Shown here: piece by piece, positions 17,151 through 26,637 of the stretch
How the letters are laid out: each line of letters starts with the position of its first letter
Numbering within the stretch: position 1 is the first letter of the stretch
Origin: Mesorhizobium sp. L-8-3
GTDB lineage: Bacteria; Pseudomonadota; Alphaproteobacteria; Rhizobiales; Rhizobiaceae
Direction: 5' to 3'
Length of the DNA stretch: 64,000 nucleotides
NCBI RefSeq assembly: GCF_016756615.1
Contig: NZ_AP023262.1
Span: 1,240,001-1,304,000 of the forward strand
Notes under the pieces: model-generated
Told to the model about the DNA's origin: nothing
Seen by the model: only the letters and a program-made list of their open reading frames with translations
Database searches by the model: none
Translations under genes and position numbers: made by a program

Positions 17151-17984
17151 CTAGGCAAGGCGCTCCGCGTGCCAGGCCAGGTGATCGTCCATGAAGGTGG
17201 AGATGAAATTGTAGGAGTGGTCATAACCCTCCTGCATCCGCAGCGTAAGCGGGATGCCGGCCCTGCCGCAGGCCTCCTCCAGCAGCCAGGGCCTCAGGCC
17301 TTCCTGAAGGAAACCGTCGGCGGTGCCCTGGTCGACGAGCAATTCCGCAAAACGGTTGCCGTCCTCGATAAGGGCACAGGCGTCGTAGGCGCGCCATGTG
17401 GCCTCGTCGGGTCCAAGATATTTCTCGAGGGCCGGGCGCGACCAACCCGCCGTGATCGGCTGGACGATCGGCGCGAAGGCCGAGCAGCTTCGGAAACGTC
17501 CGGGATTCTTCAAGGCAATGGTGAGCGCGCCATGTCCGCCCATCGAATGCCCTGATATCGCTTGGCGGGACATGTCGGCCGGAAAATGTTCCGCGACGAG
17601 CGCCGGCAACTCCTGCGTGACATAGGAATACATGCGGTAGTTCCGAGCGAACGGGTCCTGCGTCGCGTCGACATAAAAACCCGCTCCGGAGCCGAACTGC
17701 CAGTTGTCCTTCTCGTCCGGCACGGTCTCACCGCGCGGGCTGGTGTCGGGGCAGACCAGGATCAGCCCGAGTTCGGCGGCCTTGCGGCGATACTCACCCT
17801 TGTCCATGACGTTGGCATGCGTGCAGGTCAGCCCGGAAAGGTACCAGACCACCGGACAGGAACGGTCGCTCGCCTGCGGCGGCACGAAGACCGCAAAGGT
17901 CATGTCGCATCCGCAGACCTCCGAGGCATGGCTGTAGACGCCCTGGATGCCGCCATGGGACTTGCTGGTGGAAACGGTCATCAT
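17151..17984 (-). CDS. fghA: S-formylglutathione hydrolase
   Basis: A 277-residue esterase-D-type serine hydrolase that splits S-formylglutathione to formate and glutathione in glutathione-dependent formaldehyde detoxification. The catalytic triad is visible as Ser147 (SGHSMGGHGA), Asp223 (DQGTADGFL) and His256 (YDHSYNF). SGLTCTHANVMDKG is a family hallmark. The ATG at 17984 is nine bases after GGAGG. The partner dehydrogenase adhC/flhA is not in the window, so the gene is separated from its usual neighbour. Confidence 0.94.
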   Translation of the reverse strand: MMTVSTSKSHGGIQGVYSHASEVCGCDMTFAVFVPPQASDRSCPVVWYLSGLTCTHANVMDKGEYRRKAAELGLILVCPDTSPRGETVPDEKDNWQFGSGAGFYVDATQDPFARNYRMYSYVTQELPALVAEHFPADMSRQAISGHSMGGHGALTIALKNPGRFRSCSAFAPIVQPITAGWSRPALEKYLGPDEATWRAYDACALIEDGNRFAELLVDQGTADGFLQEGLRPWLLEEACGRAGIPLTLRMQEGYDHSYNFISTFMDDHLAWHAERLA

Positions 17985-18057
17985 GTCGTGCAACCTCCGG
18001 ATTCCCTGCCGGACGGATGTCTCTCATTTCCCATGAACCGCATCCGGCGACGGAACC

Positions 18058-18075
18058 ATCCCGCGCGGGCGGGAT
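18058..18075. repeat. Short inverted repeat between fghA and DUF3008
   Basis: ATCCCGC and GCGGGAT pair perfectly around GCGG. It lies in the 225-base gap that holds the start signals of both divergent genes. Nothing else in the gap was recognised. Confidence 0.4.
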
Positions 18076-18209
18076 TTGTCCTGTTCATGGAACCGAGAGT
18101 CGAACCATCCAGAACCGGGCGATACGTCATTTCTCCGGGCCGGGAAAGGCCGGATGGCCACAAAAGATATGCTCGCCGGGTTCGACCCTCCTGAAAGCGG
18201 AGAAAGGCG

Positions 18210-18398
18210 ATGCCAGCCAGATCGAAAGCCCAGCAGAAGGCCGCCGGCGCCGCGCTTGCGGCAAAACGCGGCGAGATCAAGAAGAGCGAACTCAAAGGCG
18301 CGTCCAAGTCGATGGCCGAGTCCATGAGCGAGGAAGAATTGCACGACATGGCCTCGACGAAGCGCAAGGGCAAACCGGAGCACGTGTCCAAATCGTGA
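18210..18398 (+). CDS. DUF3008 small basic protein
   Basis: A 62-residue, very Lys/Ala/Ser-rich protein whose start (MPARSKAQQKAAGAALAAKR) and end (STKRKGKPEHV) match the DUF3008 family found across Proteobacteria. No function is known; the composition suggests nucleic-acid binding or a stress protein. It is preceded by GGAGAAAGG and followed 81 bases later by another small gene. Confidence 0.85.
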   Translation: MPARSKAQQKAAGAALAAKRGEIKKSELKGASKSMAESMSEEELHDMASTKRKGKPEHVSKS

Positions 18399-18479
18399 CA
18401 CCGCAGGGCCCTCCTGGAATTCCAGCGTGCTCCGGGCCGGAAGCCGGCCATCCCTCGTAACGAAGAACAGGAGGCTCAG

Positions 18480-18749
18480 ATGCCCATACCAGTCGATGAA
18501 ATTCGCGAACCGGCGGGATCGGCCGAGCAAACATCGCCCCGACCCGAAACAGAGCCGAATCGAATTCCGGCGAAGAAGGCACGACAAGGCGGGATCGGAC
18601 GCCCGGTTCTCGTCGTTCTCGTCGTGGCGCTTCTGCTCGCAGCTTTGGCCTGGTGGGGGGCGGAGATCTATGGCAATTCGATCGAGTCTCCTGACACGAT
18701 CGACGCGCCGGCGGGATCGACGGCGCCGTCCGCGCCGTCGGCCGGGTGA
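18480..18749 (+). CDS. Small single-span membrane protein, unknown
   Basis: An 89-residue protein not recognised as a named family. Residues 1-40 are polar and proline-rich, a basic patch AKKARQGG is followed by one membrane helix at about 42-65 (VLVVLVVALLLAALAWW), and the tail is Ser/Pro/Ala-rich. The positive-inside rule puts the N-terminus in the cytoplasm. AGGAGG lies eight bases before the ATG, which supports translation. Confidence 0.65.
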   Translation: MPIPVDEIREPAGSAEQTSPRPETEPNRIPAKKARQGGIGRPVLVVLVVALLLAALAWWGAEIYGNSIESPDTIDAPAGSTAPSAPSAG

Positions 18750-18852
18750 GTAGGGCCTCGGCGCGGCAAACCTTGTCATGCCGAACTTGCCATGCTAGCG
18801 GAACCCGCAATTTCAATCGGGCCGGACGGCCTTTCCAGGAGGGATCTGGCTT

Positions 18853-19350
18853 ATGGCCAAGTCTGACAGCGAAACCACAACCGCGCCGAAAGCCGGCAAT
18901 GGCGCACAGCCTTCGCTCAGCGTGCTCGCGCAATACGTAAAGGATCTGTCCTTCGAAAGCCCGAACGCTCCGAAGTCGCTGCGCGGCCGCGAGCAGGCGC
19001 CCGGCATCAACATCAACGTCAATGTCAGCGCCAATCCGCTCTCCGACACCGAGTTCGACGTCAACCTGACGCTTTCGGCCCGTGCCGGCACAGAGAAGGA
19101 TGTGCTGTTCAACGTCGAGCTCATCTATGGCGGCGTGTTCCGCGTCGAGGGTTTTCCGCAGGAGCACATGCTGCCGATCCTGTTCATCGAATGCCCGCGA
19201 CTGCTCTTCCCCTTCGCGCGTCAGATCGTCGCCGAGGCGACCCGCAACGGCGGATTCCCGCCGCTGATGCTCGACCCGATCGACTTCGCCCAGATGTTCC
19301 AGCAGAAGATCGCCGAGGAACAGGCCAAGGCGCAGGTTCAGGTCAGCTGA
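18853..19350 (+). CDS. secB: Protein-export chaperone SecB
   Basis: A 165-residue chaperone that keeps precursors unfolded and delivers them to Sec[14 protein letters not shown] and the strand pattern [19 protein letters not shown] mark the family, and [28 protein letters not shown] is the conserved SecA-contact region written in part here as motif positions 115-142. AGGAGGG lies nine bases upstream. A strong terminator ends the transcript before the convergent dnaQ. Confidence 0.95.
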   Translation: MAKSDSETTTAPKAGNGAQPSLSVLAQYVKDLSFESPNAPKSLRGREQAPGININVNVSANPLSDTEFDVNLTLSARAGTEKDVLFNVELIYGGVFRVEGFPQEHMLPILFIECPRLLFPFARQIVAEATRNGGFPPLMLDPIDFAQMFQQKIAEEQAKAQVQVS

Positions 19351-19379
19351 TCCGCCAGCGATCTCGCAAGGTTCGAAAG

Positions 19380-19406
19380 ACCCGGCCATCGTGCCGGGTT
19401 TTTTTG
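19380..19406 (+). terminator. Rho-independent terminator of secB
   Basis: ACCCGGC (19380-19386) and GCCGGGT (19393-19399) form a stem closed by a 6-base loop and followed by a run of seven T residues. It separates secB from the convergent dnaQ. Confidence 0.9.
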
Positions 19407-19425
19407 CGACGAAAAGGCCGGGCGG

Positions 19426-20148
19426 CTACTGCAGCTCGGCTTCAGGCGCCGCCATCATCCTGGCCCAGATTGCGTTTTCGCCGAGCTGCTTGACGAGCTC
19501 GGCATGGGCCGCGCGTTCCGCCTCCGACAGGCGTGATGGCAAGGGTGTGGGCCGCTGCGCGACCGGAACGATTCTAATCGCCTCGGATCCGCCGGCTCCA
19601 CGATCTTCGACGACGATCTCGAGCCCCAGTGCGGCCTGCTTGCCGCCGATCAGCTCGATATAGACTTCCGCCAGAAGCTCGGAGTCGAGCAAGGCGCCGT
19701 GCTTGGTGCGGCGGCTGTTGTCGATGCCGTAGCGGCGGCAGAGCGCGTCGAGCGAATTCGGCCCCATCGGGTGCTTGCGCTTGGCGATCGCCAGAGTGTC
19801 GACGACGCGATCGGGCTCGACGGCCGGCTGGCCGAGCCTTGCCAGCTCGGCATTGACGAAGCCCATGTCGAAGCCGGCATTGTGCGCCACGAGTTGGGCC
19901 CCGTCGATGAAGGAGAGGAACTCCGGCGCAATGACGTCGAAGATCGGCTTGTCGACGAGTTGGTCCATGCCGATGCCGTGCACCGACTGGGCATCGGCGT
20001 GTATCTCGCGGCCTTGCGGATTGATGTAGTGGTGGAACACCCGTCCGGTGGGAAACCGGTTGACGAGTTCGATCCCGCCGATCTCGATGATGCGATCGAG
20101 CCGGGAATCGAGGCCGGTCGTTTCCGTATCGAAGACTATCTCGCGCAC
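19426..20148 (-). CDS. dnaQ: DNA polymerase III epsilon subunit (3'-5' exonuclease)
   Basis: A 240-residue proofreading exonuclease. The DEDDh motifs are present: D7/E9 in FDTETTGLD, the second in LVAHNAGFDMGF, and His-Asp in KHGALLDSELLAEVYIEL. The start is GTG at 20148, giving the usual N-terminus. It is followed on the minus strand from coaE with 39 bases between, in a run maf-aroE-coaE-dnaQ that is conserved near alphaproteobacterial origins. Confidence 0.96.
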   Translation of the reverse strand: MREIVFDTETTGLDSRLDRIIEIGGIELVNRFPTGRVFHHYINPQGREIHADAQSVHGIGMDQLVDKPIFDVIAPEFLSFIDGAQLVAHNAGFDMGFVNAELARLGQPAVEPDRVVDTLAIAKRKHPMGPNSLDALCRRYGIDNSRRTKHGALLDSELLAEVYIELIGGKQAALGLEIVVEDRGAGGSEAIRIVPVAQRPTPLPSRLSEAERAAHAELVKQLGENAIWARMMAAPEAELQ

Positions 20149-20187
20149 CGAATCACTCCGCGTCCAACCATGGCAGCGCTTGCCCGG

Positions 20188-20805
20188 TCAGGGCAACCGG
20201 CCGCGGTCCGCGGCAGCCGGCTTGTCCCCGGTGAGTTGCGCGATGATGGCGGCCACCGCCTGCCGGGCAGCCTCCAGCCCCGAACCGGTGTCGACCACGA
20301 AGTCGGCCCGTCTGCGCTTTTCCGCATCCGGAACCTGCTTCGCCAGGATGGCGCGGAATTTCTCTTCGGTCATGCCGGAACGGGCGAGCACACGTTCGCG
20401 CTGCAGTTCGGGCGGCGCCGTCACGACCAGCACCTTGTCGACGCGGTCCCGTCCGCCGGTTTCGAACAGAAGCGGAATGTCGAGTACGGCAAGTGGTGCG
20501 CCGGCGCGTCGATGACGCTCGAGAAACGCATCGGCGTCGGCGCGTACCAGCGGATGGATGATGGCTTCGAGCCTGCGGATCGCCACAGTATCTCCGATCA
20601 CGCGTTCGGCCAGCCGCGTGCGATCGACTGTGCCGTCCCGAACCGTGCCCGGAAAAGCTTCCTCGACCAGGGGTGCGGCGCCTCCGGCATAAAGACGGTG
20701 CACCGCTTCGTCGGAATCATGCACCGGAACACCCGCATCGGCGAACATCCTTGCGGTCGTCGACTTACCCATGCCGATCGAGCCGGTAAGGCCGAGCACG
20801 ATCAT
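20188..20805 (-). CDS. coaE: Dephospho-CoA kinase
   Basis: A 205-residue P-loop kinase that adds the 3'-phosphate in the last step of coenzyme A synthesis. The nucleotide loop [12 protein letters not shown] is at 5-16, [10 protein letters not shown] follows, and [11 protein letters not shown] is the family's Walker-B-like segment. It overlaps aroE by four bases, so the two are translationally coupled. Confidence 0.96.
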   Translation of the reverse strand: MIVLGLTGSIGMGKSTTARMFADAGVPVHDSDEAVHRLYAGGAAPLVEEAFPGTVRDGTVDRTRLAERVIGDTVAIRRLEAIIHPLVRADADAFLERHRRAGAPLAVLDIPLLFETGGRDRVDKVLVVTAPPELQRERVLARSGMTEEKFRAILAKQVPDAEKRRRADFVVDTGSGLEAARQAVAAIIAQLTGDKPAAADRGRLP

Positions 20806-21644
20806 GCTCTTTTCTCCACATCCCCCAGAACGAGGTTGCGAAGCGCGGCGGTCACTTCGGGCCGACGGCCGAACCAGCGCTCGAATCCGGGCACGGCCTG
20901 ATGAAGGAGCATGCCCAAGCCGTCGACGGTCTTGAGGCCACGTGCCGCCGCTGCCGCCAGAAGCGGGGTGCGCGAGGGAACATAGACGAGATCATTGACG
21001 ATCGCATGATCCGGCAACCAGTCGGGATCGGCGGCCAGTTCCTTGTTAGTGCCCATGCCGAGCGAGGTCGTGTTGATCAGCAGACCGGCGTCGCTTGAAA
21101 GTTCGCGTAGCGCGTCCTGGCCATGCGCGGACACGCCTGTCCCAAAACGATCGGCAAGATTCCTCGCCCGATCAACCGTCCGATTGACGATCCGGATATC
21201 GCTTATGCCCCGTTGCTTCAACGCATGGATGACGGCGCGAGCAGCGCCGCCCGCGCCCACCACCAGGGCCGAGTTGTTCTTCTCCCAGCGCGGGGCATGT
21301 TCGTCGAGATTGGCGGCAAAGCCATAGGCGTCGGTGTTGCCGCCGCAGGCGGTTCCGTCTTCGAGCCAGATCGTATTGACCGCGCCGATTGCTTCGGCCG
21401 CTTCATCTCGACGGCCGACCAGCCGGAAAGCCGCTTCCTTGTGCGGAATGGTAACATTGCCGCCGGCCAGGCCGGCATGCTGCAGCCCTGCAATGAAGTC
21501 GCCGAGACGGGCGGGTTCGACGTCGATCGCCGTATAGGCGCCGTTGATGCTGTATTGCCGAAGCCAATAGGTATGGATCATCGGCGAGCGCGAATGCGCG
21601 ATCGGATGGCCGCAGACGAAGGCCTTGCGAGACGGCTCAGCCAT
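20802..21644 (-). CDS. aroE: Shikimate dehydrogenase
   Basis: A 280-residue NADPH enzyme of aromatic amino-acid synthesis. The shikimate site SRSPMIH and NVTIPHK with the catalytic Lys, followed by NTDAYGF with the catalytic Asp, are intact. The dinucleotide loop is [11 protein letters not shown] and the NADPH-phosphate loop NRTVDRA. The ATG at 21644 overlaps the maf 3' end by eight bases. Confidence 0.96.
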   Translation of the reverse strand: MAEPSRKAFVCGHPIAHSRSPMIHTYWLRQYSINGAYTAIDVEPARLGDFIAGLQHAGLAGGNVTIPHKEAAFRLVGRRDEAAEAIGAVNTIWLEDGTACGGNTDAYGFAANLDEHAPRWEKNNSALVVGAGGAARAVIHALKQRGISDIRIVNRTVDRARNLADRFGTGVSAHGQDALRELSSDAGLLINTTSLGMGTNKELAADPDWLPDHAIVNDLVYVPSRTPLLAAAAARGLKTVDGLGMLLHQAVPGFERWFGRRPEVTAALRNLVLGDVEKRA

Positions 21645-22236
21645 CGATCGCTCCGAGGTCGCGCAGCGCGCCGAGCAGCGAAAGCAGCGGCAGACCGACG
21701 ATTGTGAAATGATCGCCCTCGATCTTCTCGAAGAGCTGTATGCCCTCGCCTTCGACCTGATAGGCCCCAACGCTCTGCAAAGCCTTGTCGCCGACACGCG
21801 CGAGATGGCGTCCGATGAAGGCCGGATCCAGCCGTCGCATGGTCAGATGTGCGATGCCGACATGGCGCCAGAGCGTTTCACCGTCTCTGGCAACAGCCAC
21901 CGCGCTGTTGAGGCTGTGGGTTTTCCCGGAGAGTCTCAGGAGATGGCGGCGCGCGGCTTCCATATCGGCCGGCTTGTGAAAGATCTCGTCACCAAGCGAC
22001 AGGGTCTGGTCGGACCCGATGACCAGCGCCTGCGGATGGCGGCCGCTCACGTCGAGCGCCTTCGCTTCGGCGAGGATCGCGGCGATGTCGTCCGGCCTCG
22101 CTTGTCCCGCGATCGCCGCCTCCACGGCCCTCTCATCGATGTCGGGTTTCTCGACCCCGAAGTCGAGCCCCGCATTGGTGAGCATGGCGCGCCGGAACGG
22201 ACTTCCCGAGGCGAGAATGATCGTGGTGGGTTGCAT
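21637..22236 (-). CDS. maf: Maf-family nucleotide pyrophosphatase
   Basis: A 199-residue Maf/HAM1-like protein. The family hydrolyses modified or canonical nucleoside triphosphates and has been linked to septum inhibition. [12 protein letters not shown] at the N-terminus, [10 protein letters not shown] and [20 protein letters not shown] are the Maf motifs. The substrate class (dTTP/UTP or m7GTP) was not decided. It lies 65 bases after ppsR in the left-going replication-origin-proximal operon. Confidence 0.93.
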   Translation of the reverse strand: MQPTTIILASGSPFRRAMLTNAGLDFGVEKPDIDERAVEAAIAGQARPDDIAAILAEAKALDVSGRHPQALVIGSDQTLSLGDEIFHKPADMEAARRHLLRLSGKTHSLNSAVAVARDGETLWRHVGIAHLTMRRLDPAFIGRHLARVGDKALQSVGAYQVEGEGIQLFEKIEGDHFTIVGLPLLSLLGALRDLGAIDG

Positions 22237-22301
22237 GTCTGATAACCGATGCGCTGCCGGTGACGGATGAAGACACTCTGTCGCGATATGTCGCGCGAGG
22301 C

Positions 22302-23123
22302 CTATCTCGTCTTGCCGCGCAGCGCAACGATCGCGGCCGCCGTCTCTTCGATCGAGCGCCGGCTGACATCGATCATCGGCCAGTTGTGGCGGGTACAGAT
22401 CTGCCTGGCATAGGTGAGTTCCTCGGCGATGTTCGCCCGGTCTGTGTAGCTCTGTGCATCGTAACCCGCGCTCGTGCCGAGCACGCGGTTCTGACGAACC
22501 TGCGAAATGCGTTCGGCCGTGGCCACGAGACCGACGATCAACGGACGCTTGGCGCGGATCAGGCTTTCCGGCATCGGCACCCCGAGCACGATCGGGATAT
22601 TCGCCGTCTTGATGCCGCGGTTGGCCAGATAGATGCTGGTCGGCGTCTTCGAGGTCCGCGATATACCGATCAGGACGATGTCGGCATCCTCCATGTCCGC
22701 CGGCAGTTGGCCATCGTCATGTTCCATGGTGAAGTTCAGCGCGTCGATGCGGCGAAAATATTGCGCATCCAGGACATGCTGGGCTCCGACCCGGCGGCCG
22801 GCCGGCGTGCCGAGATAGGATTGAAACACGGCGAGCACCGGTTCCAGCACAGAGACGCAAGGCAGCCCCATGGACGCCGCCCGCTCGTCGATCAGCCGCG
22901 CGAGGTTCTGATCGACCACGGTATAGAGCACGATACCCGGCTCCTGATCGATCTCCTCGAACACCTTCATCAGCTGCCGCTCGGTGCGAATCAAAGGATA
23001 GATATGCTCGATCGCCCGCGCGTCCTTGTATTGCGCCGATGCGGCGCGTCCGGCGGCCAGCAGCGTCTCGCCGGTCGCGTCAGAAATCAGATGGAGATGG
23101 AAGAAGCTCTGCGCCTTGTTCAC
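22302..23123 (-). CDS. ppsR: PEP synthase/PPDK regulatory kinase-phosphorylase (DUF299)
   Basis: A 273-residue bifunctional regulator that switches pyruvate phosphate dikinase or PEP synthase off by ADP-dependent phosphorylation and on by phosphorolysis. [14 protein letters not shown] at the start and the P-loop-like GISRTSKT (153-160) identify the family. The GTG at 23123 is chosen because it gives the family N-terminus and AGGGG lies upstream; a longer reading would run into the origin's DnaA box. The homologous gene (RP001 type) flanks the Caulobacter and rhizobial chromosome origins next to hemE. Confidence 0.93.
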   Translation of the reverse strand: MNKAQSFFHLHLISDATGETLLAAGRAASAQYKDARAIEHIYPLIRTERQLMKVFEEIDQEPGIVLYTVVDQNLARLIDERAASMGLPCVSVLEPVLAVFQSYLGTPAGRRVGAQHVLDAQYFRRIDALNFTMEHDDGQLPADMEDADIVLIGISRTSKTPTSIYLANRGIKTANIPIVLGVPMPESLIRAKRPLIVGLVATAERISQVRQNRVLGTSAGYDAQSYTDRANIAEELTYARQICTRHNWPMIDVSRRSIEETAAAIVALRGKTR

Positions 23124-23524
23124 ACTATTCTGGCCCCTCTGTGGCCAGATGTGGATAAGCCTGGCCTTCGGACTGATGCTTTGGCCGGGGACTGTATCAA
23201 AGGGCGAGCTTTCCACAATCGAGACCACTGTGAGGTCGGCCGGGCCCTTGTGGAGAAGAATGTGGGCAGCGGCCCATTGTCACAACCGGGGATACCGCCC
23301 GTTCTTGTTGGCACAGCGGCAAGAGTCTGGAATCGCTGGCGATTTTGTGGCGATCCGCAATATTAACAGGGGCTTGGCGGGTTGTCCTTGCCGGCTGCCT
23401 GCGACGGGGCGAAGACGCCCGGAGTCGAAAAATCGGAATTCCCGATTCCGACAGAGTCATAGAATCAGAAGACTCTTTTCTCATGAATTGATTTAAGGGT
23501 GCCGGACTGGAGAAACGTGCAGCC
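23124..23524. other. oriC: Chromosomal replication origin (oriC)
   Basis: This 401-base gap lies between ppsR and hemE, the same pair that flanks the origin in Caulobacter and Sinorhizobium. It has a perfect DnaA box TGTGGATAA (23150-23158) and weaker boxes CTTTCCACA (23209-23217) and TGTGGAGAA (23249-23257). Seven GANTC sites, the target of the cell-cycle methylase CcrM, fall between 23323 and 23475, five of them in 54 bases; one per 256 bases is expected by chance. TCGGAAT/ATTCCGA forms an inverted repeat at 23433-23451. Genes on both sides point away from it. Confidence 0.85.
23150..23158 (-). promoter_or_regulatory. Perfect DnaA box
   Basis: TGTGGATAA, the complement of TTATCCACA, exactly matches the high-affinity DnaA binding site. 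It lies 26 bases from the ppsR start, at the left end of the origin. Confidence 0.8.
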
Positions 23525-24559
23525 ATGACCGCAAGACGAACCGTCATCGACGTGCTCAAGGGTGAGACCGTATTCCCGCCGCCCGTCTGGATGATGCGGC
23601 AGGCCGGGCGTTATCTCCCCGAATATCGCGCGACACGTCAGCGCGCCGGCGGCTTTCTCGACCTCTGCTATAATCCCGATTTCGCCGTCGAGGTGACGCT
23701 GCAGCCTATCCACCGCTTCGGCTTCGACGCTGCAATTCTGTTTTCCGACATCCTGGTCGTGCCACATGCGCTCGGCCGTGACCTTCGCTTCGAGGAAGGC
23801 CATGGGCCCCTGATGACCCCGATCGAGCCAACCGGGATCGAGCAACTCGACGAAGCAATGTTTCACGTGAATCTGCAACCGGTCTACGAGACGGTGCGAC
23901 GGCTTCGCGCGGAGCTTCCGGCCGAGACGACGCTGCTCGGCTTCTGCGGCGCTCCCTGGACGGTCGCGACCTATATGATCGCCGGCCGCGGCACATCAGA
24001 CCAGGCGCCGGCCCGCCTGTTCGCCTATCGGCATCCTGAGGCTCTCGCGAAGCTCCTGGACCGGCTGGCGGATCATTCGGCCGACTATCTGATCCGCCAG
24101 GTCGAAGCTGGTGCCGACGCCGTCCAGATCTTTGATTCCTGGGCCGGGGTGCTCGACGAGGCGAGCTTCGACGCCTTCTGTGCCGCGCCGGTGGCACGCA
24201 TGGTGAAACGCGTGCGCACCGCCTTTCCCGACGTGCCGATCATCGGCTTTCCGAGAGGGGCGGGCAGCCTTTACGACAGCTATCGCGCCGCGACCGGCGT
24301 CACGGCGCTGGGGCTCGACTGGTCCGTTCCGTTGTCTCAGGCAAAGAGGCTGCAGCAGAGCGGCACCGTCCAGGGCAATCTCGACCCGTTGCGCGTGGTC
24401 GCCGGTGGAAGAGCTTTGGACGAGGGCGTGGATGCCATTCTGGCGGGTCTCGGGGGCGGACCGCTGATCTTCAATCTCGGACACGGCATCACCCCGGACG
24501 CGCCGGTCGAGAATGTGGAGCGCATGATTGCCCGTGTGCGTGCAGGGTCACACCGATGA
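23525..24559 (+). CDS. hemE: Uroporphyrinogen decarboxylase
   Basis: A 344-residue enzyme that removes four carboxyl groups from uroporphyrinogen III to give coproporphyrinogen III in heme synthesis. [16 protein letters not shown] carries the substrate-binding arginines, and [12 protein letters not shown] holds the catalytic Asp. FDSWAGVL and FPRGAG are further family motifs. GGAGAAA precedes the ATG. The stop overlaps the hemJ start (ATGA). A parS-like sequence is embedded in codons for AMFHVNL. Confidence 0.97.
   Translation: MTARRTVIDVLKGETVFPPPVWMMRQAGRYLPEYRATRQRAGGFLDLCYNPDFAVEVTLQPIHRFGFDAAILFSDILVVPHALGRDLRFEEGHGPLMTPIEPTGIEQLDEAMFHVNLQPVYETVRRLRAELPAETTLLGFCGAPWTVATYMIAGRGTSDQAPARLFAYRHPEALAKLLDRLADHSADYLIRQVEAGADAVQIFDSWAGVLDEASFDAFCAAPVARMVKRVRTAFPDVPIIGFPRGAGSLYDSYRAATGVTALGLDWSVPLSQAKRLQQSGTVQGNLDPLRVVAGGRALDEGVDAILAGLGGGPLIFNLGHGITPDAPVENVERMIARVRAGSHR
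23859..23874 (+). other. parS: parS-like site within hemE
   Basis: TGTTTCACGTGAATCT matches the ParB target TGTTTCACGTGAAACA at 14 of 16 positions, including the whole left half and the central CACGTGAA. It lies 335 bases from the end of the origin. Being inside a coding frame (MFHVNL), chance conservation cannot be excluded. Confidence 0.55.
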
Positions 24560-25101
24560 ATCCCGGCGGCGACAAGTCCATCGCCGATGGCGGCGCCAGC
24601 GCGATGCGCCGCGCGGCGGTGGCGATCGCCATATTCGTCGTGGGCGCCGCCTTGCTGTTCTGGCTCGATCCGGCCGATCTCTATCTCTGGGCCAAGGCGA
24701 TCCATGTGATCGCCGTGATCGCGTGGATGGCGGGCATGCTTTATCTGCCACGCCTTTTCGTCTACCACGCCGAGGCGGAGCCGGGCTCGGTTCAGTCCGA
24801 GACCTTCAAGGTGATGGAGCGTCGCCTGCTGCGCGCCATCATCAATCCGGCCATGATCGTCACCTGGGTGTTTGGCCTTTGGCTGGCCTGGCGCGGCTTC
24901 GGTTTCGCGGGCGGCTGGCTGCACGCCAAGATAGGTTTCGTGCTCGGCATGTCGGCTGTCCATGGCTATTTCTCGCGGTCGGTGCGTTTGTTCGCGCAGG
25001 ATCGCAACACGAAATCGTCGCGGCACTGGCGGATCATGAACGAAGTGCCTACCTTATTGATGATCGGCATCGTGATCCTGGTCGTAGTCAAGCCGTTCTA
25101 G
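24556..25101 (+). CDS. hemJ: Protoporphyrinogen IX oxidase HemJ
   Basis: A 181-residue membrane protein with about four helices, the heme-binding oxidase that most alphaproteobacteria use instead of HemG or HemY. The conserved His50 lies in [18 protein letters not shown], and [17 protein letters not shown] and the [12 protein letters not shown] end match the family. It is coupled to hemE by a 4-base overlap. It converts protoporphyrinogen to protoporphyrin in the inner membrane. Confidence 0.94.
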   Translation: MNPGGDKSIADGGASAMRRAAVAIAIFVVGAALLFWLDPADLYLWAKAIHVIAVIAWMAGMLYLPRLFVYHAEAEPGSVQSETFKVMERRLLRAIINPAMIVTWVFGLWLAWRGFGFAGGWLHAKIGFVLGMSAVHGYFSRSVRLFAQDRNTKSSRHWRIMNEVPTLLMIGIVILVVVKPF

Positions 25102-25264
25102 CGGTACGCCGACGAGAAATCGCAGCTTGCTCTTTGGGACCGGCAGGGATAAAAGGACATCCTTCCCTCCCCGCCTAGCGCTGACTTTTCCCTATTTCTT
25201 CGCGCACGGCCGGCATGCATCGCGTATCGCCGATATTTTCCAGAGCAGATTCAGAGTCCGCACT

Positions 25265-26530
25265 ATGCAGGAAATGAAACTTACCGAATTCAAGAACAAG
25301 AAGCCGACCGATCTGATCGCTTTCGCCGAGTCGCTCGAGGTCGAGAACGCCAGCGTCATGCGCAAGCAGGAACTGATGTTCGCAATCCTCAAGAAGCTGG
25401 CGGCGCAGGATGTCGAGATCATCGGCGACGGCGTGGTGGAAGTGCTGCAGGATGGGTTCGGCTTCCTTCGGTCGGCCAACGCGAACTATCTTCCGGGTCC
25501 CGACGATATCTACATCTCGCCCTCGCAAATCCGGCGCTTTTCGCTGAAAACAGGCGATACGGTGGAAGGGCCGATCCGCAGCCCGAAGGAAGGCGAGCGC
25601 TATTTCGCGCTGCTGAAGGTCAACACAATCAATTTCGACGATCCGGAGAAGATCCGGCACAAGATCCACTTCGACAATCTGACGCCGCTCTATCCGACCT
25701 CGCGGCTGAAGATGGAGATGGAGAATCCGACGTCGAAGGACATTTCTCCGCGAGTTATCGACCTCGTGGCGCCTCTCGGCAAAGGACAGCGCGCGCTGAT
25801 TGTCGCGCAGCCGCGCACCGGCAAGACGGTGCTGCTTCAGAATATCGCGCATTCGATAACGTCGAACCATCCGGAATGCTATCTGATCGTTCTCCTGATC
25901 GACGAGCGGCCCGAGGAGGTGACCGACATGCAGCGCTCGGTGAAGGGCGAGGTCGTCTCCTCGACCTTCGATGAGCCGGCCGCCCGGCACGTCCAGGTCG
26001 CCGAGATGGTGATCGAGAAGGCCAAGCGTCTGGTCGAGCATGGCCGGGACGTGGTGATCCTGCTCGATTCCATCACGCGTCTGGGCCGGGCCTACAACAC
26101 GGTCGTGCCGTCCTCCGGCAAGGTGCTCACGGGTGGCGTGGACGCCAACGCGCTGCAGCGGCCGAAGCGCTTCTTCGGCGCGGCGCGCAATATCGAGGAA
26201 GGCGGTTCGCTGACCATCATCGCGACCGCCCTGATCGACACGGGCAGCCGTATGGACGAGGTGATCTTCGAGGAGTTCAAGGGCACGGGTAACTCGGAGA
26301 TCGTGCTCGACCGCAAGGTGGCCGACAAGCGCATCTATCCGGCCATGGACATCCTCAAGTCCGGTACCCGCAAGGAAGACCTTCTGGTGCCCCGCGCTGA
26401 TCTGCAGAAGATCTTCGTCCTTCGCCGCATCCTGGCGCCCATGGGCACGACCGATGCGATCGAGTTCCTCATCGACAAGCTGAAGCAGACGAAGACCAAT
26501 GCCGACTTCTTCGATTCGATGAATACGTAG
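25265..26530 (+). CDS. rho: Transcription termination factor Rho
   Basis: A 421-residue hexameric RNA helicase. The N-terminal RNA-binding cold-shock-like domain shows GFGFLRS, the Walker A is [11 protein letters not shown], Walker [17 protein letters not shown], and the Q- and R-loop regions follow. The ATG at 25265 gives the length usual in rhizobia. The 163-base leader is free of genes and could serve the autogenous control known for rho, but no attenuator hairpin was identified. A terminator follows the gene. Confidence 0.97.
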   Translation: MQEMKLTEFKNKKPTDLIAFAESLEVENASVMRKQELMFAILKKLAAQDVEIIGDGVVEVLQDGFGFLRSANANYLPGPDDIYISPSQIRRFSLKTGDTVEGPIRSPKEGERYFALLKVNTINFDDPEKIRHKIHFDNLTPLYPTSRLKMEMENPTSKDISPRVIDLVAPLGKGQRALIVAQPRTGKTVLLQNIAHSITSNHPECYLIVLLIDERPEEVTDMQRSVKGEVVSSTFDEPAARHVQVAEMVIEKAKRLVEHGRDVVILLDSITRLGRAYNTVVPSSGKVLTGGVDANALQRPKRFFGAARNIEEGGSLTIIATALIDTGSRMDEVIFEEFKGTGNSEIVLDRKVADKRIYPAMDILKSGTRKEDLLVPRADLQKIFVLRRILAPMGTTDAIEFLIDKLKQTKTNADFFDSMNT

Positions 26531-26557
26531 CTGCTGCGCGCTCGAATCGCTTATCGG

Positions 26558-26593
26558 AAGGCGGCCGTCGAATAATGGGCGGTCGCCTTTTTG
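26558..26593 (+). terminator. Rho-independent terminator of rho
   Basis: AAGGCGGCCG (26558-26567) and CGGTCGCCTT (26580-26589) pair with one G-U, and TTTTT follows at the base of the stem. Confidence 0.75.
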
Positions 26594-26637
26594 TTGGCGG
26601 GGACCTCGTACGGTTCTGGTGGCCCGAAGCGCCGTCG

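Noticed and set aside
18000..18480. General-stress (EcfG-type) promoters before the small genes
   Set aside because: GGAAC occurs several times, but no partner CGTT lies at the required distance.
23450..23510. CtrA binding sites in the origin
   Set aside because: Only isolated TTAA half-sites are present; no TTAA-N7-TTAA pair was found.
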